Below are positions 29,401 to 41,294 of a stretch of DNA of 64,000 nucleotides, in pieces. The translations under genes and the position numbers were made by a program. The stretch is from Lichtheimia corymbifera B2541 (taxonomy: Eukaryota > Mucoromycota > Mucoromycetes > Mucorales > Lichtheimiaceae), in NCBI GenBank assembly GCA_000697475.1, contig JNEU01001162.1:115791-179790 (forward strand), given 5' to 3'. How positions within the stretch are numbered: position 1 is the stretch's first letter; the number at the start of each line of letters is the position of its first letter. The notes beneath the pieces were generated by a model that saw only the letters and a list, made by a program, of their open reading frames with translations, was not told where the DNA came from and did not search any database.

Positions 29401-32400
29401 ACCCGCCGCATTCTCATTACTGATGACACTTTGGAGAAGGATGTTCGGGAGAAGATGATCACCGGATCTTTCGAGCGATGCAAAAAGCTGCTACAGAAAA
29501 AGACTTCACGTATGTCAAGATTATGTTATGATACATGACATATACTTATATACATCTATAGCTCCTGTGGCCAACAAGGAACTGGCTAAGGCTAGCCATA
29601 TGCGCTTTATGAATGTACTATATAATGCAGCCCTTGCCCATTCGCTCTTTGTGCTGGATTGTGATGATAGCATTGCGACATTGTTGAACGGCATCCAATT
29701 AAGGAAAACGACTGAAGCACTACAAGTGAGGTATTTATCAAAATGGGTTCCTTTATAGGTTTGCTTTGCTCACACTCACGCATTGATAGAACCTGGGGCG
29801 ATACAATCTCTGGTTTTATTCGTGATAAATGGGAAGCTATCGAAGCATTGGTCCATTATGCAAAGAAGGTATATTGGCTTGCTCTTTTTTTTCTGCTTAT
29901 GCAATGTACTCAGTCAGCCATGTACAATATAATAGGCCAAAGAAAACAACAGCAGCATCAGCATTCTGAACCCTGAGCCATTGTTTGAAACCGCTGTTGA
30001 GCAACTAGAATGTGGATCGGAGATCTGTGCAGCCGCTCTCATGAACTGCGTTGCCGAGATTTTGACATTACCATGGGAAAAATCCTACGACTTGGTAATT
30101 ATTTTTATTTAACTGGCTCGAATTCAGGTTGCAAGCTAATTACGGATGAATGTGTATAGGTTGATCAAAGCGTGAACTACGCCATTGAGCTTATCAAAGA
30201 GAACCTTTATCAATCCAAGACTAGCCCACCTATGATCCGAGCTATTATCCGTATGGTCTTTCAGCCTGAATTACTACGACGAGCGGATTTGAACGAGGAT
30301 GATGGACCCATTAAGAGAGCTCTGAACTATGTACTCGAGATTGGTGATATCAAGCCATTCGTGGTTGCACAATGCGCATCTCAGTTATATGAATTTTGGT
30401 CTACCCATTCCCCCGAGGCGAACCAAAGCATGCTGCAATATGCTCGTGAGATTGCCCGTCTCTTGGTATTTGGTCCAATGCGTGAGAGAGATGATCAGAA
30501 ATTGGAATCGGTGGTCGCTCACAAGTATGAAGAACCGGATACTGTCCAAGAAGCACAGGAGTAAGTATAGAGATATAATGGCGGCACCATGCAAATAGCT
30601 GACAGAGGATATCACAGTTCGGCGGCTATGATATTTACACAAAACGACTATATGGTGCGGGTGTATATGAACGACCTGATGCTGCGATTGGATAAGGACA
30701 ATGAAGACCACGCGACTTTGGCTAAGCAGGTCATGGATTACTTGTTGGAGGAAACGAACAATGAGAAATTCAAGGCCTTCCAATTCTTATCAACAATTGA
30801 ACACCGAACCAAGGTATGCATCACGTGATCATCATAATGATGCCTGTACTAACAACACATTTTACAGTTGCGGATATGGTGCGCTTTTATGTTGCTCCAA
30901 CGCTTTGTCACCGAGAAGACTGTCGATCACTTTATCCACCGTGTAGCTGAAACAATGAAAGGGGAGACTCAAATCTCAGTGCGCTGCTATATGGAGGTAA
31001 GAAGAAAGCCAAACTATTTCTGGTTTTCGGTCACTGATGATGGAGGCATAGTGGTTTATGGCAAGACTCTACTTGGCATTCCCTAGCCGATTGCAACACT
31101 TGTACTCGCTTCTCGACAATGCGGATACCGCTCCTCACCACACTGTATCGATTCTCACAGTAACATTTACGCTTGGTGAAAACTTGGACGATGACTCTGC
31201 TAAAGGATACTTTGACGAGGTATTTATCAAAAATTGTAGACGCCTTATTCAATCTGAAAGCTCATTAACCCATTTATCTCACAGATTTTCGCTCGTATTA
31301 TCCCATGGCTCACGTCCAACAACTTTACAGTGCGATTATACGCATACTGTGCTTGGTTCCGATCACTGAAGCCTTGTCGTGAAAGGTAAATGACTTTCTC
31401 TGTTAGTTTGAGAGGATGTATGCTGACCTGTTGCTATTTAGGGGATTGAATCCAGGCTTTGATCAAAATCAATACATGAGAACCTTGATCACGTTTATGG
31501 ACACCTACCCAGAAACCGCCAAATTTAAGGAGAAGTTTGAATCGCACTTTTACATGACCACATTTGATCCTATTAAGGATTACAACATTGAATTCATTTT
31601 CCGGCAACTCATGACAACATTCAAGGTTATTGAAAATGAAAAGATTGCTGCTGTAAGTTCTTTGGCGTCGAAACAAGGTCACCGCTTTTTAACTCTCGTA
31701 TATCTATTTAGCGAGCATTTTCGAAAATCAATCCTAAACCTGTGGAAGCATGTCCATTTACCAACCCCACAAGACGTGAGATTTACACCTATACCGATCC
31801 CGCAGAATTGGTTGAAGAGGCACCATCTGACAGCAACAAACAAGACATGCCAACGGATGATGCACCTTATCAAAAGAAGATCATGCCATGGGATATGATG
31901 ATGGAGACCGATGTTGATCTTTCAAAGGCCATTATACAAAAGAAGGTAATGCATTCCCTGATTTATGTATTGATGATAGGCAACTAATAATTTCAACAGA
32001 GACGAAGAAACGATCTTATTGTGGTGGCCAGTCTCGTCGATAGAGTGCCTAATCTCGCAGGATTGTGCAGGACGTGTGAGATCTTTAATGCGTCACAGTT
32101 AGTGGTTCCTAATATCAAGGCAAGTCTTCGTCGGATGATGGGATGTATATGGTTTTTATTAATCAGGGCTTATAGGTCAAGGATGATCCATACTTTGTTA
32201 ATATCAGTGTTGCTTCCGAGGTAAGAACAAACTGCAGCTGCCCCAACCCCATTATTAAAACTAATATTATGCATGCAGCGTTGGATGCCAATGAAGGAAG
32301 TCTCAGAAGCTGATGTGCCAGAATTCCTCGAGGAAAAGAAGAAGCAAGGCTATCATTTATGTGGACTGGAACAAACGACAACGAGCACTATGCTAGGCGA

Positions 32401-32593
32401 ATTTGAGTTTCCTGAACGATGCGTGCTTTTGTTGGGTAAAGAACGTCAGGGTATTCCAGCCAATTTATTACAGATGCTTGACAGCACAGTGGAGATTCCT
32501 CAACAAGGCATTACACGATCATTGAATGTTCATGTCAGTGGAGCAATTTGTATTTACGAATATACAAAGCAGATGCAATGGCGGCATAGATAA
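26427..32593 (+). CDS. TRM3: tRNA (guanosine-2'-O)-methyltransferase TRM3/TARBP1 family
   Basis: Twenty-four exons starting 26427-27302, 27362-27535, 27590-28144 and ending 31712-31945, 32000-32119, 32176-32220, 32279-32593 total 4848 nt, 1615 aa, almost the length of human TARBP1. A long alpha-helical repeat body (about 1400 residues) precedes a C-terminal SPOUT domain. Its three trefoil-knot motifs are clear: [26 protein letters not shown], and [23 protein letters not shown]. The enzyme is known to methylate the 2'-O of G18 in the tRNA D-loop using S-adenosylmethionine. The intron at 32120-32175 uses a GC donor; another is only 45 nt (30561-30605). The stop is 9 bp from the stop of the convergent capping-enzyme gene. 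An upstream in-frame Met at 26373 exists but 26427 has the better context. Confidence 0.93.
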
Positions 32594-32602
32594 TACACGA
32601 TA

Positions 32603-35509
32603 TCAATTTAGAATAAAATCCAACATGGCCTTGCTACTACGTTTTTGTTTCTGGTCTGAAGATGATGATGCGGGTGATGATGATGGTGGTTGTGGTTGTT
32701 GTTGTTGCTGTTGTTGTTGAGGTACTTTCCATACACTGAGTTGTCGACCACCAGGTTCCATAGGTGAAGAAGTGTGTTGGTGTTGATGGTAGTGATAAGT
32801 AGGTACTGTTGTGGTTGAAATCGCTGGTTGTTGATGATGATGATATTGCGCTGGGGCTGGAGCCGGTGATGATGACGATGATAGAGTAGTAGCCCATTCA
32901 TTATTATCATTCCGTGGTGACGATGTTGCTTGAATATGCATTCCATCCGCATGATAATTGATGAATTGTACCATTTTTTGCTGTTCAGTAGGCACTTTTC
33001 GATGATCGTCATCATGCAATATAGTAGCGAGATCAAAAGCGCGTCGTTTGGTAGGGGGTGGTGATGCAATGACAGTAGCGGAAGGGGTTGCAGATGTGGT
33101 GACCGGTGATGGAGATAGGTTGGATGAAGGTTGTTGTTGTATGACAGGGTCGACTGATGTGGTTAATAAGCTGTGAATGGATGAAGTTCTCGATGGTTGT
33201 ATATTGCTGCTGCTACTCGTGGATGGTGGTGGTTGTGGTGGTTGCGGTTGTGGTTGTGATGGAGACGGTGATTTGGATTTTTCCTTTTGAGATATTCCAT
33301 TCCTTTCCCCAGCGGCCTGCGCTGCTTGATGCATTTCGGTATGCTTTTGCTGCTGCTGTTGCTGCTGCTGTTGCTCATACTTTTGTGAATGATGTCGTGG
33401 GGATTGGTGGGGTGATGGCGGTGATGACGAAGATAATTGCGGTTGATGTTCATCTATCCGCTCTAACGATTCTTCTCCAGTCCACGACTTGAAGCGTTTC
33501 CTTTCCATGGCTGATACTTTTGGGCTTGCTTCACGTTTATTCGCCATTCCATTATCTACAGATGCTTTCCGCCCGTTGCTATCATTGACTTGAATTGTTG
33601 TGGATGGTGCTGGTGCTGGAGCTGTGGTAGATGTGACGTTTTGTGTTGATTTTGAACGTACGTCTGCTTCAGATCGTCGTCTATCCAATACCGATGTGCT
33701 GCTAATAGAATTGGATCGCTCTGGAAAGTATCCTGATGAATTGGTAACTGATGGTGATGGTAAAATAGAAGATGTAGGTGTAGCAAGTGGTTGACTGCTT
33801 TTCATTGACGCTGTTGTTGTTGATAATGATAAAGCTTCAGGCTTGTGTGGAGGTGGTGGTAATCCTTTCTCTCGAGCCTTCCATGCGCTACGCACTCGAT
33901 CCATATGCGCCAATAACTGATCACGCGTGATACCATCGCGAATGCTGTTCAATATCTTCTTCACCACTCCTTCATCATTTGCCGTGCTCTTATCGGTCCG
34001 AAATCGAACAAACCTATAACCGTGATCTCGTCATCAATATGACCATCCCCAATGTAATCACGTGGTTCTTACCGCCATCCTCCTTTCCGAGTAGTAGGTG
34101 CATAACCTTGTTCAACGATGGTAACTTCCCAATCAGGATCAAATCTATAGAAAAATGAGTTATACAAGGCATTTTTATATAGCAAGAACCATTACCTGAA
34201 TTCACCGATACGCCCATCTGGTGGATGTCCTTTCCATCTATATCATCATGTCAGTTACTCATTACCCTCCAATCCTTTTCAAAGTACTTACTCTCCTGCA
34301 AGGCTCGATTCTGGTTGAAAATGATCAAAGAATTTATAGGTCACTCCATGAGATAAGACTTCCAGCGAATATATCGGCTTTTGCTCCTTGCTCCATCGTA
34401 CGGATATCCTGAAATCCACAGTATTTTGCTCTGGTGGTTTCCATTTCAAACTATCCATTACCCTTTAATAAGACATCACAAAGTATACAATATCCTTTGA
34501 CTTACAGCTTTTCACTGGTTCCTGCCATGTACGGATATTTCACTGGTGTCCATATCACCCCATCGGTGCAGTGCTTTAGCTTGGCCATTTGTTCAAAAAC
34601 GAGATGCAATCCATAAGACCGCTCCATCTTCTTTAACTCTATTCTGTAATGCGTACGTGTATCAGCATAAAGTGCTTTCCGCGTTAACAAGACTTACGTA
34701 AATGGCGGCATTTTGCTGGGATCAGTGATATGTCGTAGACTGTTGTTGAAAGGTGCAATCACTTCTTGGCGTAATACCTACACAAATACTTTTAGTATAC
34801 GATTTTTGAGATAAGGGCGATATACATACACCCAAACGCGTGTTGAAAGATCGTTTTGTCACTGGCGTGCCATTGATGGCCATCAAATCAAAAAGAAGAA
34901 AACGCCATGTCTTCTAGATACAGATATTAGACACTATGATTTGATCTCTCTCAGACACTTACATACCTTATCGTGTGACTCCTCTTCCATGACCAATTCA
35001 CCATCCATCAATGTATCCTTGAGATATTCCTTGTCTCGGCCTCGAACGGGGAATAGGAGGTTGGGTACATAATACCATACTTTGTTGCGATCAAGCTTTA
35101 CAATAGAAATCCATGAGATTGCATCCAATAGCTGAAACCTGTCATCCATACTTACCAAGAATGCAGCTGGTCCTTTTGGTGAAGGCCCAAAGAATAGCAG
35201 ATATCGGATGCCATCCGTCTTTTCGCATACAAAATAATCTTCACGCTCGAGGTCTGAAAGATGCTTTGTTTCAAAACTGACAGGCTGGGTTCCCGGAAAG
35301 CTGAAATGACGCGAGGACGAAAGCATGTCAGTATTTTGGCGTTGAGTGATCAGTGCGTGTAGGAGGTACCTGTCGTGGTGTATATGTAGTATTTCTTTTA
35401 CTCGTGTATGCAGTACAGTAGAATATGCTGGATCGACGCGTTTTCCAATGTGCTCTGGTAAAGAAAGAGATTGCTGTGCTGTCGATATTGGATTGGGATG
35501 CTCTGACAT
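32603..35509 (-). CDS. CEG1: mRNA capping enzyme guanylyltransferase with long disordered tail
   Basis: Nine exons (35509-35370, 35300-34967, 34913-34830, 34777-34698, 34643-34506, 34450-34292, 34237-34196, 34144-34073, 34013-32603) total 2460 nt, 819 aa. Nucleotidyltransferase motifs appear in order: FPGTQPVSFETKHL, the lysine-AMP site EKTDGIRYLLFF (motif I), TLMDGELV (III), DGVIWTPVKYPY (IV), LLKWKPPEQNTVDF (V), and an OB-fold end with FRFDPDWE and RFRTDKSTAND. The enzyme transfers GMP to the 5' diphosphate end of pre-mRNA in the nucleus. The catalytic part ends near residue 385. The remaining 430 residues, in the same open frame, are Ser/Pro/Gln-rich with several polyQ and polyS runs and a final helix-like AMLDFILN; fungal enzymes usually stop at 400-460 aa. 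Intron 1 (69 nt) is in frame and stop-free. No triphosphatase domain is fused. Confidence 0.92.
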
Positions 35510-35810
35510 TATGTACAAGCGGTGAATGGGATGTGGTGTAGGAGGTCGGCGATGAGCAAGGCGGTTATAGTTCGTGTGAAGAAAAAAGGGGGTGTAGTCG
35601 TTAAAAGATAAACAAGAGCGTGATGTAGGAGAAGGTGTAATAACCGAAAGAGGTTGATTAAGCTTGTCTCACCCCCAGGGAATCCAATGGCAAGATTCTG
35701 GTGCAAGTACAATGGGAAGCCAAAAAAGTGAGAGGAGGTCAAGACGATAGCTTCAGCAAAAAGACAAATTCCGGCATGGCGAGGTAATGACGTAGCCAGT
35801 CCCTTCTCCT

Positions 35811-35842
35811 CCTCTATCTCTATCTCTCTCTCTCTCTCTCTT
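35811..35842. repeat. CT dinucleotide microsatellite
   Basis: Nearly uninterrupted CT/TC repeats embedded in a polypyrimidine block between the capping-enzyme gene and the tRNA gene. Confidence 0.85.
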
Positions 35843-36485
35843 CCTTCCTTACCTCCCTTTCATCTTTTTACTTTCTAAGCTTATTTGGACACATGCTTAC
35901 TTCGATAATAAACATCACATTTACTTGTTTACCTTTTTTCTTCTTCATTTTATCAAAGCTTTTCAGCCATGATACTAAATAATATAAGACAACATGGTGA
36001 TGCTGTGGTTGTTGTTGTCATGATGGCCTAACCCAAGTCGTCGTAGCTATGTTGCAATAAACAGCTTGTTAAAGAAAGGAAATGTGATACAGGCATTTAG
36101 GACAAATATATGCTGCTGACCTACACTATACACACAATCATGCATGCATCCCATTGCTTGTCCACACGCTTACATCCATATATTTCAAACATGTTCACAG
36201 CATTCAACATGCATATTTTTTATACGTTAAACTAAATCATCATTACTTCTAGAGAATATGTTTGGAATTCATTATTGCAAGATAAGCCTTATTAACTTTT
36301 AAGTAATCAAATTGCTAAGGAATAAGTATATCTAAACGTGATCTCTCTGCATAATGTGCTCATGTATAGTACCATAGCAAAGCTACCCGATACATTGCAG
36401 GCGGTAGTTACTTGTGAAAATGATATACATAAATCACGAATGAGCACAAAAGGTGATCGACATCACGTGATGTCTAAAAATTCAG

Positions 36486-36499
36486 AAAAAACAAAAGGG
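36486..36499 (-). terminator. Probable RNA polymerase III terminator of tRNA-Val
   Basis: On the minus strand, TTTT followed closely by TTTTTT occurs 30-45 nt downstream of the tRNA 3' end, the usual type of Pol III stop signal. No nearer T run is present. Confidence 0.5.
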
Positions 36500-36529
36500 T
36501 GTTGAACACCGAGAAGCTCGATGTTCTGT

Positions 36530-36602
36530 TGCGTCCACTCGGGATCGAACCGAGGACCTTTTGCGTGTAAAGCAAACGTCATAACCGCTAGACTATGGAC
36601 GC
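36530..36602 (-). tRNA. tRNA-Val (anticodon TAC)
   Basis: The 73-nt minus-strand sequence folds as a cloverleaf. The acceptor stem is GCGTCCA with TGGACGC and discriminator A. The D arm has AGCGGTTA in the loop. The anticodon stem TTTGC/GCAAA holds loop TTTACAC (anticodon TAC), and the T arm CTCGG-TTCGATC-CCGAG contains the B box. No intron and no encoded CCA. It should read GUA valine codons. Isotype is taken from the anticodon. Confidence 0.93.
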
Positions 36603-37090
36603 CCTTGTTGAAAATTTTTAATGAAACAATATGACATCCGACAAAATTCCTATATATAGAATTAGCCAATAAGAATGCGTAAAATTTCGGCCCGATGATC
36701 ACGTGTCGGATTACCGGTGCTAAAACGACCTCCTGTGCCATTACGGATCCACCTGATTTATCATTCCTGCATGCAATGTATAATAATCCTATACACCTTG
36801 ACATATAATGTGTGCATTGATGTATATAAATGTGCGTATTAATACAATATTTGTCTAATAAAGCACCCACCATCATCACAGCATAATATATATGCAATGC
36901 ATCGTTTATGCACAGATACATTATCGAGAAGCTGTATCATAATGAGAAGAAAATACGAGTATGGATGGTGCTGTGTGCTGCGTAAAGATAAAACAAGGAA
37001 TACATCGAGTTTGTGTGGTAGTGTACTTTTGGATTGGGTCTGTGGGAATTGGAAGGCTTTTATTAATCTTGTATTTCTTTATCCTTTTCC
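36603..37090. other. Intergenic region between tRNA-Val and F-box gene
   Basis: AT-rich sequence with several TATATA-like stretches (for example 36650-36660, 36820-36830). No gene is recognised. It holds the promoter region of the F-box gene. Confidence 0.5.
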
Positions 37091-38769
37091 ATGACGGTGA
37101 ACCATTTACAGCTTAGCGAACGGTTGCCATACGACATTATCGAGCGTATATTCGCGTGTCTCAGCCAAAACGATTGCTTGGAATGTATGGCAGTATCAAG
37201 GACTTGGTATAAGCTTATACCCCAGTATGCAACCTTGGTGTGGCGGCAAGTCCATATTTCCGGTGGCCAACAAGATGAGCGATTCAAGGAATGTCTTGGA
37301 CCGCATGTCCAGCATTGTCAAATCTCTGGGGCCAATGATAGTCAGACATGTGCTGTTCTTCATATGCTTACTCAACAAGGCTGTAACCACTTACAAACGC
37401 TAGGTAAATTATAGAACTGGGTTGTTCTTGTATGATACTGAATTCATTGGCACTAGCCTTTACCCATTGCCGATTACCTGACCAAAGGCGTTTCATGCAG
37501 ATTCTGGCACCGCTCACCACTCATCTTCGCAAGCTTACCTTTACCGAGCACAGTGACAACATGGCAATTATACATATCCTGGCCTTGTGTCCTAATATTA
37601 CCCACTTTACGTTATCATCTTTGGAGTCCAATGCGGAGATCTACAATAATGACCCGTTGCTATGCCAGCGGTTGCCTGACAACCTCGTATTCGATCGACT
37701 TTTGCATTCACGGTTAGACGTCATCATGGATAAGCACAAACGTCTCGCACCAATACTTAAACGGTGTCCTCACTTGAAATACTTGGCTGTGTGTAATATT
37801 GCACCAGACACCGACGCCTATTTACTTCCAAGCAGTGCAACAGTTGATCTTGATTTATTTATGCAATGCTGTCCTGAGCTCACTTTCGTCGAATGCAATT
37901 CATGGGAGCAACAAAAAGATGATGATACGGTTGAGTATGATCTCAAAAGCGGTGGATCAAATGGATTACAACAATTGATTACGCGTGAAGCGACCGATTA
38001 TACTGCAGCAGACATTATGCCAATAGTGATGAAACATCAGCACACGTTATCATTATTAAGTTTGGGTGGAGCACTTGGTGCTGGAAATATGAGCCGATCA
38101 AATTGGACGAATCTTGCCTCGATCCATGCGCCCAAACTTTGCACACTTTCTCTCAAATACATCACTATTTCATCCACTCTACTTGAAACCATGATCCATC
38201 AGTGCCCAGCTTTGGAAGATGTGACTCTGTGGACGACTGATCCAACGCAATCACCCCCTGAGACAGCACTACGAGAGTTATCAAATCTCAAACGACTCGA
38301 CCTAGGCCGGTTTAGCAACAGCATGAATCGAAGTAATTTTCTTCAATCATTACGGGGGATTGAATCACTTGTATTGCGTTACTGGGGTCGTGATTTGGCA
38401 GACGAGGAATTGGATACATTATCATCTATGGAGGGATTACAGGAACTGCTACTCGTTCAATCAGGATCAAGGGTGACTCAACAAGGATTGTGTCGATTCG
38501 CCAAGAATGCGATATGGTTGAGGAGGTTGGAATTGCACAATATGGCATGCATGTTATCGGAAGCAGTGTTGGCAGCTTGGGGAGAGATGCAATGCTTGAC
38601 TACGCTGAAATTGGTGTGTTGCAAAGGATTGACATGTCAAGGCATCCGTGGTATGGTGGATAGGTCTACAAGCCTACGACAATTCAATATAGCTTACTGT
38701 GATCTCATTGATACTTTTGGTGTGATGGATTATGTAAATAATAAATTGGCTGCGGCAGCGCAATGTTGA
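37091..38769 (+). CDS. F-box / leucine-rich-repeat-like protein
   Basis: Two exons (37091-37403, 37457-38769) total 1626 nt, 541 aa. An F-box is at residues about 8-50 (ERLPYDIIERIFACL, CLECMAVSRTWYKLI). The remainder shows irregular Leu-rich repeats (for example LKYLAVCNI, LCTLSLKYITIS, LRRLELHNM, LTTLKLVCCKGLTCQGI), as in F-box/LRR proteins. F-box proteins usually bind Skp1 and present substrates to an SCF ubiquitin ligase, with the LRR part as substrate reader; that role and the target are inferred. Large families of such genes are common in mucoralean genomes. The intron is 53 nt. Confidence 0.85.
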
Positions 38770-38924
38770 TTGTCATTCACTGGCATATGATATTCTTATA
38801 TTTGCTTCACATGCTCTTATTCCTTATCCCCCCCAATCACTACTGCTACTTCTCCTCTTTACTTTCTACATCCAATTGACAACAACGCTTCTCTCTCTCG
38901 TTCACATTCAAGTGTGGCAAGCTA

Positions 38925-39854
38925 ATGCATTCAACAACAAGTAACCTCCATGAGTCCCATTGTCATATGTCGAGTGTCGATTCTGAACACGACATTCTAC
39001 ACCGATTTGCCAGTACAACAAAACTCGACTGTATACAAGAAGACATCGATTCCAATATCAGAGACAAAGTTAACCATGCATGCGAACAACAAAAGCCTGC
39101 GTCAGGTACGACCAAACACATGGCATCAGTGAACGACATCCTCGAAAAGGGAGACGATTATTATGGTGTTCTATCACTTGATCGTCATTGCACATCCACC
39201 CAAATCAAGAAAGCGTATCGAAAGGTAAGTTACCAATGGTTGTATTAGATCAAAGGCATATCATTCATCCTATCAGTAAAGCTTGCATTACAGTATCATC
39301 CTGATAAAAACAGGGCCCCAGGTGCTGATGAAGCGTTCAAATGTAAGTATGATGATGACTTATCACTGAAAAGATGACTAATCTACTCTCTGTCATAAAA
39401 AGTGATCTCCAAAGCATTCGCTGTGCTATCTGATGCAGAACAACGTGCGATTTATAATGCATGTGCGCAATATGCAAAACACCACAATTCACCATTTTTC
39501 CGATCCGACAATCATGGCAGCAATATATCACCTGAGGATTTGTACAACGCCTTCTTCGGTCAAGATGGTTCTTTGGATGACCCGGGTTTTAGCAGTGCAA
39601 CATTCGTTGGCCCTGGATTCACACCTCATACCTACTACAGTAGTCATAGCAACAAGCACAAACAGCAACAGCAACCACTTTACATACAACGATGGGGGAT
39701 TCTGCTTCAAGTTTTGCCGCTTCTCCTTCTATTTGCATATTCATTGCTGGCAACCCTGATGCATGACACCAGCTTGGCTGCAGCTTCCATCACTATCACT
39801 ACCACCACCAAATCAACTGACATGTTGGATTTTGGATCTATCATAATGCAATAA
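38925..39854 (+). CDS. J-domain (Hsp40) membrane protein, DNAJB12/Hlj1-like
   Basis: Three exons (38925-39224, 39294-39342, 39403-39854) total 801 nt, 266 aa. The J domain spans about residues 75-145: DDYYGVLSLDR, QIKKAYRK, the HPD tripeptide in KYHPDKNRAPGADEAF and KAFAVLSDAEQR. It is followed by a Phe/Gly/Ser-rich segment and one transmembrane helix near residue 230 (ILLQVLPLLLLFAYSLLATL). This order resembles ER tail-anchored J-proteins (DNAJB12/14, yeast Hlj1) that stimulate Hsp70 in ER-associated degradation, but the DUF1977 region is not evident, so the subfamily is tentative. The HPD-containing exon is only 49 nt. Confidence 0.85.
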
Positions 39855-41294
39855 CGCCATCCTGTACCTTTATTATGTCCGATTGCAGAAGAACAGCCAT
39901 ATATGCAAAAAAGTGAGTTGACGGAGGATGATTGGTCACCGGCAAGTGTGGAACGAGGCTGTCGGATCGATCGGAGCGGGTAGTGACGGAATTTGACGAT
40001 ACAATATACCAGACAATGAATGGATAATTATAACCCTCTTGTTGCTCTCTTTCAAAACACTTACTCCTTGGAATAAAAATGATATACCATCTATATATAA
40101 ATATGATATTCAGGAGGGGAGCATTACATACCCATATGCATCAAAGACATGTGACCTAATAGTCTGTCTAGACTTTCTTTCAATTCTTTGGGGGAAGATG
40201 GTGTGGGATCAATGCATATATTATGCATCAAGCGTGCGTGTGACCCAAAAGTCTGTCTAGGCTTTCTCTTAATTCTTTGGGAAAGTGAGATCAATGCACG
40301 CCGATCTTGATGAAAAAAAGAAAATGCATGATATGAGCAATCGGCAGATATTACAGACCACAGAAGCTGAGTTTGATCACGTAACACTTGTGGTCCATGG
40401 TTGACAAGTGGAATGATTTTTCTCGAATGGTGTATTGTGTTCCATTGAGAACTTTGATTCATTTACCGCATTTCAGCAGTAGGGAAATGAGAGGTTGTTG
40501 GCAGATAATTATATCCATAGCATGAGAAGAGCTGTTATTGACATCCGTCATTATTGCCGACAACCCTTGTGGGGTGATCAGTAATGCACGTGGGGATGAG
40601 CATTACTGCACTGGCAAGGAGAAAAAGATGAGATGAGGAAGGGATGTCGGCTAAAAAGTCAGCTGGCGTGATTTTTTTTTATCTTAATGTGAAAGACGTC
40701 AAGTCAAAGCATTCACGTTATCCCCATGGTAGTCCACGTTATTGTTTTATGATCTATCAATGTCAAGCAGCATCCGAATAACCAAAAGGGTCAAAGCGGG
40801 TCTTATCTTAGCAGCAAAGCGGGACATCAGTGAATAGATCCTTTTTCTTCCATTCGTCCCTGATTTGTGGACCGCACGGTTTTACTCTCCCGATTCTTGT
40901 GTTACCAAAACTGGTTTATGCAGAGAACCCCATTCCTGGCAATGTAAACCCGATTTTGCGTGTAAAGGATCAAACACTTGGAAGAACGGCTAAGTCGGCT
41001 TAATGTGCATTGGTCTTACAGCCTGATGATGGGCCCATTTTGGCTTCCATGTGAGGATTTGTTCCATATTTGACAGAGGTGGGAAACGGGAAAACGAGGG
41101 ACATGCATTGCGGATCCATGTGCATCATCGGGAAAAGGCACTGCCGCTTTCAGGAAAGAAAAAAAAGTGGTTGGCACAGCACCTATTTATTTGTCGACTT
41201 TTCCCCTTTTCCTCCCACTTTCTTCTCTCTTCCATCATCTCTTTTTACTTTTTAACTTTTACTCCTTACCCCCACGACATCGCATACAACACAA
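39855..41294. other. 1.4 kb intergenic region with a partial duplication
   Basis: Apart from the duplicated segment listed separately, there is no recognisable gene or RNA. A polypyrimidine block at 41195-41262 directly precedes the alpha-arrestin start and probably belongs to its core promoter. Confidence 0.6.
40151..40297 (+). repeat. Imperfect direct duplication, two copies
   Basis: Copy 1 (40151-40217) and copy 2 (40240-40297) share GTCTGTCTAG, CTTTCT, AATTCTTTGGG and GATCAATGCA in the same order, with substitutions and one 9-nt length difference. The spacer is 22 nt. No frame spans both copies. Confidence 0.75.

Larger units (their letters stand above)
35510..36529. other. Intergenic region with CT-rich microsatellite
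   Basis: This lies upstream of the capping-enzyme gene. It contains a CT run (35811-35842) within a longer pyrimidine-rich block reaching 35880, typical of fungal promoters but on the strand opposite to the gene. From 35900 to the tRNA the sequence is AT-rich with no recognisable gene. Confidence 0.6.

Noticed and set aside
32637..33492. His/Asn-rich and Val/Trp-rich frames in the capping-enzyme tail
   Set aside because: Alternative frames of CAA/CAC/TCA-rich tail codons; only the main frame continues from the catalytic core.
36603..36760. Solo LTR upstream of the tRNA gene
   Set aside because: A TGTTG start is present but no matching CA end, target duplication or second copy could be found.
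36463..36921. 152-codon minus-strand frame over the tRNA region
   Set aside because: It runs straight through the tRNA-Val gene and has no domain; the tRNA cloverleaf is far better supported.
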